Shown in pieces: positions 7,515 to 16,383 of a stretch of DNA of 64,000 nucleotides. The notes under the pieces were generated by a model. It made no database searches and was not told where the DNA came from. It saw nothing but the letters and a program-made list of their open reading frames with translations. Each line of letters opens with the position of its first letter. Positions within the stretch are counted from its first letter, which is position 1. A program made the translations under genes and the position numbers. Origin of the DNA: Haliscomenobacter sp041740695 (lineage in GTDB: Bacteria > Bacteroidota > Bacteroidia > Chitinophagales > Saprospiraceae); contig NZ_JBGSLK010000070.1 in NCBI RefSeq assembly GCF_041740695.1, positions 1 through 64,000 on the forward strand. Reading direction: 5' to 3'.

Positions 7515-8531
7515 TTATTGCAACAACTTCATTGCTTTTCGAGCTTGCCTGCGGTAAGGATGTCCAGGGTTTGCCGCTATCGTGGTGAATAGGATGAGTG
7601 CTTCTTTTCGGTTATTGGCCTGCAACAAAGCCAAGGCCCGGTACCAGGTCAACTGAGGTATCCAGGCGGGATCAGGAAAATACATTTGGTAGAAATAAAA
7701 CATGGCCTCTTGACCTTCACCCATTTCGAGCATACAATAAGCCTTGAGGTACAAAATAGTATCGTTCGCCACGGGCATGGCTGCTACAGGGCTGGCGGTA
7801 GGGTCTTTTTCCAGCTGCTTTTGATTCTCGCGTGCTATTCTACGGCTTAAAGAGTCAATTTGTACTTGTTCGATCTCATCCAGCGCTTGGTAGGCCGCAC
7901 TAAAATTGCGTTGTTGTAGCAATTGGTCGGCACTGCCATAAGCGGCCGAGGTTTTCAACCCAAATAGCGGATAATCCACGTACCACAACTGATCGAGCAG
8001 GGCTTTCAAAGCAGTATTGGCTTGGCTCTCGCCGCGCATGGCAACCAAGTCGGGAGCAGCATAGAGCGGGTCAGGAATGAGTTCATCCTGGAGTGCAAAG
8101 GTGGGGAAAATAGGATCAGGTGGCACCGGAACTTCTTCCTTCGGTTTGATTTGGGCAATGGGGGGCTTTTCCCGAGGTTTTTCTAATTTATACTGCTCAG
8201 GAGCTTGTTCTTTGCTTGGTGCAGGTGCGCTGGGGGCTTGCTTTTCGCTTGGTGGCGCAGCAGGCGTGGCCTCATTTTTACTAAAAAACCAATAGGCCAC
8301 GGCGGCCAAAAAAGCCAGCGCAGCCAGGGTCAGCAGCCTTCTCCAAAACGTTCGTCGTCGCAGCGCTGCCTCTTCGGCGGCTACCTCGCGCAACTTGGAT
8401 TCCAGCCTCAATCCCGCCAAACCCTCCAGGACTTGTGCGGCGGCGCGGCGTTCGTCGTCTTCAGCGTTGTCACTCAGGTATTGTTCGTAATCCTCCATTG
8501 TCGCGCTATTTGGATCAATTTTTTCATACAA
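7515..8531 (-). CDS. Single-pass membrane TPR-like protein, candidate sigma regulator
   Basis: The 338-residue product has a cytoplasmic N-terminal part of about 70 residues with acidic and helical character (MEDYEQYLSDNAEDDERRAAAQ), one membrane span near residues 67-84 (LLTLAALAFLAAVAYWFF), a Pro/Ala/Lys-rich linker (APPSEKQAPSAPAP) and a periplasmic helical domain with TPR-like units ending near ALLQANNRKEALILF. The topology (short cytoplasmic head, one span, extracytoplasmic domain) is that of a transmembrane anti-sigma factor, but no zinc-binding anti-sigma motif is visible. It overlaps the upstream sigma gene by 58 bases, which indicates translational coupling. A second Met at 8498 is an alternative start. 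The regulatory role is inferred from topology and position. Confidence 0.75.
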   Translation of the reverse strand: MYEKIDPNSATMEDYEQYLSDNAEDDERRAAAQVLEGLAGLRLESKLREVAAEEAALRRRTFWRRLLTLAALAFLAAVAYWFFSKNEATPAAPPSEKQAPSAPAPSKEQAPEQYKLEKPREKPPIAQIKPKEEVPVPPDPIFPTFALQDELIPDPLYAAPDLVAMRGESQANTALKALLDQLWYVDYPLFGLKTSAAYGSADQLLQQRNFSAAYQALDEIEQVQIDSLSRRIARENQKQLEKDPTASPVAAMPVANDTILYLKAYCMLEMGEGQEAMFYFYQMYFPDPAWIPQLTWYRALALLQANNRKEALILFTTIAANPGHPYRRQARKAMKLLQ

Positions 8532-9091
8532 TCGCTGCGTTTTATCTTCAGCGAATCGGTAGTGGTATAGCGGGTCCAGCCTTGGCGCACCACTTCTTCA
8601 TCGGGATACCCCTCGATGTGGTGTAGCCGGATGACTGATGTACAAGGTTCGCCCATTTGCCCCAAAAATTGCCGCACCAGTTCTGCGGATTCGCGTTGCC
8701 GGTTGCTTGCTTCTATATCTGGGTCGTGCAGGTCGTGGTGGTCTTCGATCGATTCATAGTTTGTTTGGCGTTTTCTGGTCATCGACAAGGCCACCCGCTT
8801 CATTATTTCGACGAGGTAACTAGAGGGGGCATGACCTTGAAACTGGTACGAGCCGTCGGCTATTTTTCGCAAAAAGATGAGCGAACTTTGGTTGAGCAAT
8901 TCATCGACGCTTTCTGGAGCCAGCTTGTATTGTTGTACCAATTGCTGCGCCGAAGGCATCGCTTTGTTTTGTACGCAGCGTATAGCCGAGTTGTTCAAAC
9001 TTTTTAGGGCTTGAAACAATAGCTCGTTGTTTTCAAATTGTCGACAAGGGTTTGAAGGTGTCAGCCACTCGGTAATGCGCATCGAACTCAA
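8474..9091 (-). CDS. ECF-type RNA polymerase sigma factor
   Basis: The 205-residue product has a sigma region 2-like segment at about residues 45-110 (LIFLRKIADGSYQFQGHAPS, then YLVEIMKRVALSMTRKR) and a region 4-like helix-turn-helix at about 140-200 (RLHHIEGYPDEEVVRQ, then DSLKIKRSDCMKKL). This is the usual layout of short extracytoplasmic-function sigma factors. It is the first gene of a set on the minus strand followed by a membrane TPR protein and a TPR-CHAT protein. A possible -7 box (TACCTTTA) lies at 9114-9121 on the minus strand, which would give a very short leader. Family assignment is good; the target promoters are unknown. Confidence 0.85.
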   Translation of the reverse strand: MSSMRITEWLTPSNPCRQFENNELLFQALKSLNNSAIRCVQNKAMPSAQQLVQQYKLAPESVDELLNQSSLIFLRKIADGSYQFQGHAPSSYLVEIMKRVALSMTRKRQTNYESIEDHHDLHDPDIEASNRQRESAELVRQFLGQMGEPCTSVIRLHHIEGYPDEEVVRQGWTRYTTTDSLKIKRSDCMKKLIQIARQWRITNNT

Positions 9092-9140
9092 GCTTATATT
9101 GTATTGATCAGTTTAAAGGTAAGTGTTTTTTGAAAAAAAT

Positions 9141-9346
9141 TATGCGCATGGCCACTCTACTGTACTAACAGTGCTTTTCAGGCGCGGAGGACATGAATAG
9201 CCCCTGGCTTTAGCCTGGGGTTATCGGAACAACCTCAGATTTGGGCTAAAGCCCGATCAAGAGGGCGTCTCTCGGTCCCCAGGCTAAAGCCAGGGGCTAT
9301 TCATCACCTCGGTGCAAAATCGTCCAGTAGAGTGGCGCATGGCATA
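9141..9346. repeat. Nested palindromic element of about 206 bp
   Basis: A perfect 26-base inverted repeat has arms at 9195-9220 (GAATAGCCCCTGGCTTTAGC...) and 9277-9302. Outside it lies an imperfect outer pair, CCACTCTACTG at 9152-9162 with CAGTAGAGTGG at 9325-9335, flanked by rearranged GCGCATG words. Inside it is a short hairpin, GGGCTAAAGCCC at 9243-9254. Each 26-base arm is itself nearly self-complementary (TGGCTTTAGCC). The whole structure fills the gap between two minus-strand genes and has no coding capacity. Confidence 0.9.
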
Positions 9347-9354
9347 GGTAACCT

Positions 9355-11052
9355 TTATTGCTTTGGCAATTGAGCAAAGTTGATCACTGGTTTTTTACCC
9401 CCCGGGGTTCGTTTAAAGCTTGAATCCGGGTTGGTGAAATTGTTGAAAAACCCGCAGTTGCGGAGAAAGAACTGGTTATTTTCCACACCACCATTAAAGT
9501 CCATGCGCAGTTTTTTTCGCCCGGTATCATCATTGGTAAATCTGGCCTCCGTCATTTCGCTCCAGTTGCCAGAAGCATCACAAACCCATTGGTTGTTGAA
9601 CAATACTTTGCGGGTTACGGCGCCTCGTTCGGGTTCGAAATTCTCCAAAAACGAATGGGGGGATTTATACCAGGTTGAGATTTTTGGACGCTTGAAAGAA
9701 GCAATGAGCCGCCAGGTCTGGGTGTTGGGATCAAAAAAGTAGGAAGTATAGGTTGTGGTGTTGTCGCCATTGGGGCGAATGCGGGTCAGGAACTTGTAAG
9801 TCTGGCCCGCTTTCCAATTGTACAGCAGGTAACTTTGGCCGCCAGAGCCTTCACCTCCAAAATCCTGGGCATTCACGCCCGGTCCTTTGGCCAACAACCT
9901 CACCTGCTGATCGGCCGGGATGGATTTCGGATCGTCGGTGGTGAAAGGACTCCAGACCGAAAACAAAACCCGGCGCTCGGTAGGGCTATTCACCTGGATG
10001 CCGCAATACCCTTCGGCAAAACCATTGACCATAAAATAGGAGCCGATGGCATCGTTGCCACTGGGCACGGTCACTTCATTGTAAAACCATTCGATGTTTT
10101 TGCCAGCGGGCAAGGTGTAATTCATGTGCACCGAAGGGCCACGCCGCCCGAAGTAATAACTGTCCTCCACGGAGCCCGTCAGGCTGGCGTTTACAAATTT
10201 AATGTTGGCTGGGTCCCCCTGAATTTCTATGGCCTGGATGTCGGCAAATTTGGCTCCGGTTTTTTGCAGGCCTTTGAGCACGATGGGAACGTAACCCGCT
10301 TCCAGGGTAAAGGTTCCCAGTGCATATTTTTGCCAGTCGCTGCTGTTTACGTCTACTTTGATGGTACGGCCTTGCATGCCCACATTGATGCTGCTGGCTT
10401 GAGCAGCTTTGGCAATCAGTTTTAAGGTGTAAGTCCCTTTTTCCATGATGCGGAAATACAGCGTGGGGATTACCGCAGCATCCGTCCAGTTTTGGATACC
10501 CATGGTTGAAAGTCCAACGCCACTTCCCCCAAAATTATTGAAGAAGGTATTGCCGCCCAAAGGGACCAGGTTGAGGGGTTGGTTGCCGTTGGTAGTTGGA
10601 GGCGAGACTACGCCTGTGCTGGCGGTGGTTTTCCAGCGGGCACTCAGCCAGCCAGGCTGGATTTCCCCCAATTCAAGGGTACCCGTTTCGATGTGCAAAT
10701 AAGTTCCCCGCCATTTGTTTTTGATGCGCAGCTGATCGGTACCTGCAATGGGTTCCAGGATCCAGATGGCACTCCACCAGCCCGGTTCAATGGCACCAGT
10801 TGCCGGGAATCGGACATCTTTTTCGGCATTGAGGTAGCCTCCACTGGCTACGTGTTTGAGGCGAACCTCAGCGCTGTTGGCGATTTTTTCGATGACCCAG
10901 GCCGATTTGTTGCTCTGAATGCCCAGGCTGGGCTTTCCTGCTTCGGACTGGAGGTAAGTTTGTTTCCAAACGTTTTGAAGGTTGACATTGCCTTGGGCAA
11001 TAAGCTGTAGGGCCAGGAAAAAGCCCAGGACGAAGACGACTAGATTTCTCAA
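9355..11052 (-). CDS. Secreted DUF5077/DUF3472 domain protein
   Basis: The 565-residue product has a signal peptide (MRNLVVFVLGFFLALQLIAQ). Residues about 25-145 hold two beta-trefoil/RICIN-like repeats (WKQTYLQSEAGKPSLGI and WRGTYLHIETGTLELGE) that are probably carbohydrate binding. Residues about 160-285 resemble DUF5077, a beta-sandwich common in secreted Bacteroidota proteins. Residues about 290-550 resemble DUF3472 (YYFGRRGPSVHMNY, GFAEGYCGIQVNS). These modules are usually found in secreted, sugar-related proteins, but no activity is established. The neighbours, a DUF6786-like lipoprotein and an alpha-galactosidase, fit polysaccharide handling. It is followed by the nested palindrome at 9141-9346. 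A gap of 34 bases separates it from the gene upstream, so they may be co-transcribed. Confidence 0.75.
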   Translation of the reverse strand: MRNLVVFVLGFFLALQLIAQGNVNLQNVWKQTYLQSEAGKPSLGIQSNKSAWVIEKIANSAEVRLKHVASGGYLNAEKDVRFPATGAIEPGWWSAIWILEPIAGTDQLRIKNKWRGTYLHIETGTLELGEIQPGWLSARWKTTASTGVVSPPTTNGNQPLNLVPLGGNTFFNNFGGSGVGLSTMGIQNWTDAAVIPTLYFRIMEKGTYTLKLIAKAAQASSINVGMQGRTIKVDVNSSDWQKYALGTFTLEAGYVPIVLKGLQKTGAKFADIQAIEIQGDPANIKFVNASLTGSVEDSYYFGRRGPSVHMNYTLPAGKNIEWFYNEVTVPSGNDAIGSYFMVNGFAEGYCGIQVNSPTERRVLFSVWSPFTTDDPKSIPADQQVRLLAKGPGVNAQDFGGEGSGGQSYLLYNWKAGQTYKFLTRIRPNGDNTTTYTSYFFDPNTQTWRLIASFKRPKISTWYKSPHSFLENFEPERGAVTRKVLFNNQWVCDASGNWSEMTEARFTNDDTGRKKLRMDFNGGVENNQFFLRNCGFFNNFTNPDSSFKRTPGGKKPVINFAQLPKQ

Positions 11053-11086
11053 AGGATATTGACTTTTTGTTATTTTAAATTTGGAC

Positions 11087-12286
11087 TTACAACTTCGGCA
11101 CCTGACTCAATTCCACCCCCAAAACATGTTTGCTAATCACATTCAAATCCGCAGCCTTCCCTTCAAAGTGAAAGGTCTGCTGCACATGCCGATAAGACTG
11201 CTTCTTTTTGAGCACCAGCGCCGGAGAGGAAGTTTCCAGTTCATAAAAAGCGCCCATTTGTTCGCCTTTGTCATTCGGGCCGTCATTGTAGGTGTTGACC
11301 ACGTCGCCACGGTAGGGGTAGCGTTGGATTTCCCACATGGAGTTGACATAAGCGGTATCGCCGGCGTAGCTGAAGCGAACGATGGTCAAAGCGCCTTTTT
11401 CGGCATCGTAACTGCCTGCGAAGGGCTTGACGATGGCAGGTGGAATGCCAATCTTGCCCCGCGATTTGGAATCACCTTTGAAGAAGAGTACACTGTCTTT
11501 TTTGAGCAAACGATCGGCGGCGATTTTTCCAAAATAAGCATCGTTGACCTGGGTGCTGCCGCCAGCTTTGTAGGGCAAAATGACTACCTGCGCGGGGCTG
11601 GCTTTCAACATGCCTAGCAGCCAGATGGAAAGTACACCTTTAGACTTGTCCCAATCTTCCTGGCCAGTATTGCTCAGCTGATTGTCACTTTCGTAGCCCA
11701 CCCATTTTACGTTGTTCAGAGGCACCTGTAGAAGGTCGCTGGCTTCTTTTTCGGTCAACAATCGGATGCGGCGTTCCACCTTGAGGTCGAAACGGTTGCC
11801 CGCGTAGTTCTCGATGCTGAAACTTTTGGCAAAAAGTGCTTGCGTTTTATCTTTTTGCACGGCTGGATAGGTCATGGTATCGATGGCTCCGGGCGTTTGC
11901 CAGTGGGGAAGGTCAAAAGGGTCACCTTTTTTGAAATACAGGCCGTATTGTCCACCTTCCGGGCCCAACCAAAACCGTTCTTCGCCGCCGAAGGCATTCA
12001 TGTGGGGCTGGTATTCGCCTTTGGCAATCAAATCGTGGTTGATCCAGCCGTAGCTGGTGCCCTCCATCCCGGCGGCGGTGCTGGTCATCACGCGACCCTG
12101 GTAGGCTTCGGCGAGTAGGACTTTGCGATCGCCGTCTTCGAGCAGGATGAGGGGGGTGTGGGCTTTGAGTTGGGTGTAATCGTAGGCGAAAGTGCCTGCT
12201 TCAAGCGTAGCCTCAGGAGCAGCAGGTTTGTTTTGACAAGCTTGCAACAAGCATAAGATCGGGAGGAAATGAAGTAATTTTTGCAT
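11087..12286 (-). CDS. DUF6786-like lipoprotein
   Basis: The 399-residue product, counted from the Met of MQKLLHFLPILCLLQACQNK, carries a lipoprotein signal with lipobox LLQAC. The longer frame starting at 12364 would add 26 polar residues before the signal, so the start at 12286 is chosen. The body is beta-rich and matches my memory of the DUF6786 family (HMNAFGGEERFWLGPEGGQY, SYGWINHDLIAKGEYQP). This family has an aldose-epimerase-like or galactose-mutarotase-like flavour, but its function is not established. It lies in a minus-strand pair with the DUF3472 protein and is divergent from the alpha-galactosidase, so the two transcripts may share a regulatory region at 12287-12523. Confidence 0.7.
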   Translation of the reverse strand: MQKLLHFLPILCLLQACQNKPAAPEATLEAGTFAYDYTQLKAHTPLILLEDGDRKVLLAEAYQGRVMTSTAAGMEGTSYGWINHDLIAKGEYQPHMNAFGGEERFWLGPEGGQYGLYFKKGDPFDLPHWQTPGAIDTMTYPAVQKDKTQALFAKSFSIENYAGNRFDLKVERRIRLLTEKEASDLLQVPLNNVKWVGYESDNQLSNTGQEDWDKSKGVLSIWLLGMLKASPAQVVILPYKAGGSTQVNDAYFGKIAADRLLKKDSVLFFKGDSKSRGKIGIPPAIVKPFAGSYDAEKGALTIVRFSYAGDTAYVNSMWEIQRYPYRGDVVNTYNDGPNDKGEQMGAFYELETSSPALVLKKKQSYRHVQQTFHFEGKAADLNVISKHVLGVELSQVPKL

Positions 12287-12523
12287 AGGTGTTTTGCTGG
12301 TGGACTGATGTAAAGGTTGATATTCAAATGTAGGTAATTTTGGGGATGCGTTGAAATCATTCATTTCTAAATCGATTTTTTCATAACTGGCAGTTGGATA
12401 AGCCTGTTAAGATTCGTATATCTTTTGCTGAAAAATGGTTTTTAAAGTACTAAATTAGAGCTTGAAACAAAGCCAACAGGCAACGCAATTTGTGCTCTGG
12501 CATTGCTAAACGTACCTATCATC

Positions 12524-14743
12524 ATGAAACAACAAGTCCTTCTCTACTGCTTCCTCGCCTTTTACCTACTGCTTGGACAGTCGGCTACCCCCGTACTCGC
12601 TCAATCCATTGTGACCATCCCGATCGAATCAAAAGATTATGCTCTGGTATTACAAACGGATTCCGATCAACGCCTCGGCATCACCCATTTTGGCAAACGC
12701 CTGAACAATGCAGCGGAATACGCGGGCATCAAAGCCATGTACAAGCGCGACGACAACAATGTAGGTATAAACAACAATGCCTATACGCCCAGTGGAACAT
12801 GGAGCTTGGTAGAACCCGCGCTGCAAATTATTCACGCCGACGGCAATACTTCGACCGAACTGAGGTACGTAAGCCATCGCAAGGAGGTCTTGGCCAATCA
12901 AGTGACGCAGACCAGCGTAGTGCTGCGCGACCCAGTGTATGCCACGGAAGTCACCTTGTATTTTAAAGTATACCCCCAGAACAACGTATTCGAACAGTGG
13001 ACCGAAATCAAAAACGCCGAGAAGGGGAACATCCGCTTGGGCAAATACGCCTCGGCCAACTTGTACTTTATGGGTTCCGACTACTACCTGCGGCATTACC
13101 ACGGTACCTGGGCCGGGGAAATGAAACCCGAAGAAACCCGCTTGCCTTTTGGAATCCACACCCTCGATTCCAAATTAGGTGCCCGCGCAAATTTGTTTCA
13201 GCCGCCTACCTTCATGTTGTCTTTTGACCAACCCGCTACCGAAAACACTGGCAAAGTATTGCTGGCCAACCTGGCCTGGTCGGGCAATTTCAAGATCGAT
13301 TTTGAAATGGACCCTTACCACAACCTGCGTTTGATTGCGGGCATCAACCCCCACGCTTCGGAGTACCATTTGGCGGCAGGACAAAGTTTTAAAACCCCGG
13401 CGCTGATTTATGCTTATGGAGAGAATGGCATCGGGGAGGTGAGCCGCAATTTGCACAGTTGGGCGCGGAATTTCAGGATATTGGATGGCAATGGTTCCCG
13501 TTTGACCTTGTTGAACAACTGGGAAGCGACCTATTTTGATTTTGATGAAAAAAAGCTGGTGGGTTTGTTTGCGGGTGCCAAAAAATTGGGCGTAGACTTG
13601 TTTCTGCTGGACGATGGCTGGTTTGGCAACAAATATCCCCGCAACGGTGATGTGGCGGGTTTGGGCGACTGGCAGGAGAACGTAAAAAAACTGCCCCACG
13701 GCATTGGTTATTTGGTGGAGGAAGCCACCAAAGCTGGCGTTAAATTTGGCATTTGGGTCGAACCCGAAATGGTCAACCCCAAAAGTGAGTTGTATGAAAA
13801 ACACCCGGACTGGGTCATCCGCCAACCCGAACGCCCGGAACATTATTACCGTAACCAACTGGTACTGGACTTAAGCAACCCGGAAGTACAGGATTTTGTC
13901 TTCGGCATTCTCGATAAACTGTTTACCCAAAACCCCAATATCGCCTTCATCAAATGGGATTGTAATGCGGTGATTTACAACGCGCACTCTGCTTATCTGG
14001 AAAAGCAAAAAATGCCCCAAACCCACCTTTACGTGGATTATGTCAATGGACTGTACAGCGTATTGGAGCGTTTGCGCAAAAAATACCCCATAGTGCCGAT
14101 GATGCTCTGCTCGGGTGGTGGTGGCCGGGTAGACTATGGGTCACTCAAGTATTTTACCGAGTTTTGGGTTTCTGACAATACCGACCCTCTGGAGCGGATT
14201 TTTCAACAATGGGAATATTCCTACTATTATCCCGCCATTACCCATTGTGCCCACATCACCGATTGGAGCAAGGTGGGCATCAAATTCCGCACGGATGTGG
14301 CCATGATGGGCAAAATGGGCTACGACATCGTAGTGGACCAGCTCAAGCCTGAGGAACTGGAATTCAGCCAGCAGGCCATAAAAAATTACCAATCGATCAG
14401 TGATATGATTTGGCACGGTGATCTGTATCGATTGGTGAGCCCCTGGCAAAATCCCATTGCCTCCAGCATGTTTGTCAGCCCTCAAAAAGACCGGGCGATT
14501 GTGTTCAACTACGTGGTGAGCAACCGCTACGAAAATTCGTTTTCCACTGCTCCCATCAAATTGCAAGGGCTGGACCCACAGAAAAAGTACCGTTTGAGCG
14601 AACTCAACTTATTTCCGGGTACCCGGTCGAGCATCAATACCACGGCGGTTTATTCTGGTGATTTTTTGATGACGGTTGGGTTTAATCCGAATCTAAGTCT
14701 TCGTCGCACGAGTGTATTGATGGAAGTGGCCGAGGTAAAATAA
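12524..14743 (+). CDS. Secreted alpha-galactosidase, GH36 family
   Basis: The 739-residue product, counted from the ATG at 12524, starts with a signal peptide (MKQQVLLYCFLAFYLLLGQS). It has the GH36 layout: an N-terminal beta-supersandwich, a TIM barrel from about residue 320, and a short C-terminal beta domain. GH36 signatures are visible: LLDDGWFGNKYPRNGD, the nucleophile Asp479 in FIKWDCN, and the acid/base Asp551 in VSDNTDP. The expected reaction is hydrolysis of terminal alpha-1,6-linked galactose, as in raffinose-type sugars or galactomannan side chains. Export implies action in the periplasm or outside the cell. The codons between 12503 and 12524 would add seven residues ahead of the signal, so the later ATG is preferred. 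The next gene starts 39 bases downstream. Confidence 0.93.
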   Translation: MKQQVLLYCFLAFYLLLGQSATPVLAQSIVTIPIESKDYALVLQTDSDQRLGITHFGKRLNNAAEYAGIKAMYKRDDNNVGINNNAYTPSGTWSLVEPALQIIHADGNTSTELRYVSHRKEVLANQVTQTSVVLRDPVYATEVTLYFKVYPQNNVFEQWTEIKNAEKGNIRLGKYASANLYFMGSDYYLRHYHGTWAGEMKPEETRLPFGIHTLDSKLGARANLFQPPTFMLSFDQPATENTGKVLLANLAWSGNFKIDFEMDPYHNLRLIAGINPHASEYHLAAGQSFKTPALIYAYGENGIGEVSRNLHSWARNFRILDGNGSRLTLLNNWEATYFDFDEKKLVGLFAGAKKLGVDLFLLDDGWFGNKYPRNGDVAGLGDWQENVKKLPHGIGYLVEEATKAGVKFGIWVEPEMVNPKSELYEKHPDWVIRQPERPEHYYRNQLVLDLSNPEVQDFVFGILDKLFTQNPNIAFIKWDCNAVIYNAHSAYLEKQKMPQTHLYVDYVNGLYSVLERLRKKYPIVPMMLCSGGGGRVDYGSLKYFTEFWVSDNTDPLERIFQQWEYSYYYPAITHCAHITDWSKVGIKFRTDVAMMGKMGYDIVVDQLKPEELEFSQQAIKNYQSISDMIWHGDLYRLVSPWQNPIASSMFVSPQKDRAIVFNYVVSNRYENSFSTAPIKLQGLDPQKKYRLSELNLFPGTRSSINTTAVYSGDFLMTVGFNPNLSLRRTSVLMEVAEVK

Positions 14744-14782
14744 AGCCATAGTGGCCTTTTAAATTGGATAAAGCGAAAACTT

Positions 14783-15835
14783 ATGGGCTTTAAAGGGATT
14801 CTGCTTATTTGTAGTGTGCTCGTTTGCAATGTTACACTGGCCCAAGGTGTCTACATCCCCCACGGCTTCAAAGGACCTCTTTTTTTTGACCTAAGCGGCC
14901 GCTTGCTGCCCAGCAAAGATGGAGCGCGGGTGTACCGCATTTTCCAGGAAGTAGGCGCTGCCAATAAAAAAAAGGACAAAGTTGAAATAGACGAAACGGG
15001 CCGTATCACCGCCTTCAAAACCCCCAACCTCTACTTTTATTTAGAAGACCACTTCATCACTGGTGAAATCAAAACGCAAGGCCACGTATGGGTTACAGCT
15101 ATCCACCAGGAGTCAGGACTGGGGCTGTTTTCCTGGAAACTGCACTTGAAAGGAGAATGTCGCTGGTATCATTTTAACGGGAACCCGTCTATGGTTGGGG
15201 TTTATGAAGGGGAAGAATGGTATGGTATACAAAAGGAATTCGACCAGAATGGTTCGCCAATCCGCATTACCCACGGAAAACCCTGGGCAGAATACAATTA
15301 TTCCTTTGAGCGGGATGTACTCAAAAAGAAGGACTTCAGGTATGACGAATCCCTTGAAAAAAGCACCTTACCCGCCTCCCAACAGCGCAATGCCAAACCC
15401 GATCAAAACCTGATCGATGCCAAACCCATCGATTTTGTGGCGCTCATGAATGAAGCACCCCGCTTTACGGTAAAAAATTACCGCCCTTTTTTAGGTTTGT
15501 ACCAGGGTGAAACCATCAATGGCACCTTGAAAAAAAAGGCGAGCGCCAACCTGGAAATAGTAGAATTTATTGAAAAAAAAGGAAGCTTCATTGCCGAATT
15601 TTATGCCTTTGAAGGGTTTGAAGTGCAGGCCAAACTGACGGGCAGTGTGAACGACAATGTGCTCTTTGCGAGAGGAGACTGGATGATTGGAGGCGAAAAA
15701 ATGGGCTACATCACCCTGGCCATTTTTTTACAGCAAGAAGAAGGGAAAATCGAAGGTTTTTATAGTTTGAGGTCTTTTGATTTGGAAGTGAAAGCGCAGT
15801 CTTGTTCTTTTGAGTTGAGTAGGGAGTCGAAATGA
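14783..15835 (+). CDS. Secreted protein of unknown function
   Basis: The 350-residue product has a signal peptide (MGFKGILLICSVLVCNVTLAQ) and a beta-rich body with many Lys and aromatic residues, for example GVYEGEEWYGIQKEFDQNG and YRPFLGLYQGETINGTL. No known domain is recognised. It starts 39 bases after the alpha-galactosidase on the same strand and is likely co-transcribed with it. A polysaccharide-related role is only guilt by association. Confidence 0.7.
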   Translation: MGFKGILLICSVLVCNVTLAQGVYIPHGFKGPLFFDLSGRLLPSKDGARVYRIFQEVGAANKKKDKVEIDETGRITAFKTPNLYFYLEDHFITGEIKTQGHVWVTAIHQESGLGLFSWKLHLKGECRWYHFNGNPSMVGVYEGEEWYGIQKEFDQNGSPIRITHGKPWAEYNYSFERDVLKKKDFRYDESLEKSTLPASQQRNAKPDQNLIDAKPIDFVALMNEAPRFTVKNYRPFLGLYQGETINGTLKKKASANLEIVEFIEKKGSFIAEFYAFEGFEVQAKLTGSVNDNVLFARGDWMIGGEKMGYITLAIFLQQEEGKIEGFYSLRSFDLEVKAQSCSFELSRESK

Positions 15836-15871
15836 GAGCCTCTTCCTAGTTTAGCTTAAACAGGGCCAAAC

Positions 15872-16324
15872 TCACTTGGCTTCCATGGTCAGCCCTTCGT
15901 GCGAAAGTACAATCTCTTCGATGGCTGCATCATTTGTTTTGGCGTTCAAACTCGCCCCCGTGATCTTTTTGGGATAAGCATTGGTGAGCGTCCACACAAA
16001 CAGAGGCATTTTATGGTCACTATCAATGAGCGAAATGGTGACGGTTTTCCGCTCAATCAGGTTCATTTGGACTTCTTTGAAATAATCATACAGTTTTGCA
16101 TCCCCTTTGAACACCCCTTTTTTGATGGTGATATCCGAAGTCTTTTTCAAGCCCGGCATCTTGACGACCGAAAAGGCGGGACTATTTTCACTACGGTATT
16201 CAATAACATCATATTCTGTGTCTAGCCCGGAAACTTCCTGACATGCGAGTTCAGAATCCCCAATTTTAACGGAAAAATGGAAATTTGGAATTGGCCACTG
16301 TACTTCTTGCTTTTCTCCAGCCAT
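15872..16324 (-). CDS. Phage-tail-like tube protein (gp19/Afp1 type)
   Basis: The 150-residue product matches the T4 gp19 / contractile-injection-system tube family in length and motifs: an N-terminal PNFHFSVKIGDSELACQEVSGLD, with the KIG...EVSGL pattern typical of the tube fold, then MPGLKKTSDITIKKGVFKG and a C-terminal EEIVLSHEGL. Tube subunits stack as hexameric rings inside a contractile sheath. It directly follows the sheath gene on the minus strand with a gap of 59 bases. No baseplate, spike, ATPase or terminator gene lies nearby. The family call is strong, the function of an isolated pair is unclear. Confidence 0.9.
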   Translation of the reverse strand: MAGEKQEVQWPIPNFHFSVKIGDSELACQEVSGLDTEYDVIEYRSENSPAFSVVKMPGLKKTSDITIKKGVFKGDAKLYDYFKEVQMNLIERKTVTISLIDSDHKMPLFVWTLTNAYPKKITGASLNAKTNDAAIEEIVLSHEGLTMEAK

Positions 16325-16383
16325 GATATTTAGATTAAAAGATTAGTTAGAAAATTTGACTTACGCCTTGAAAATTTGATCAC

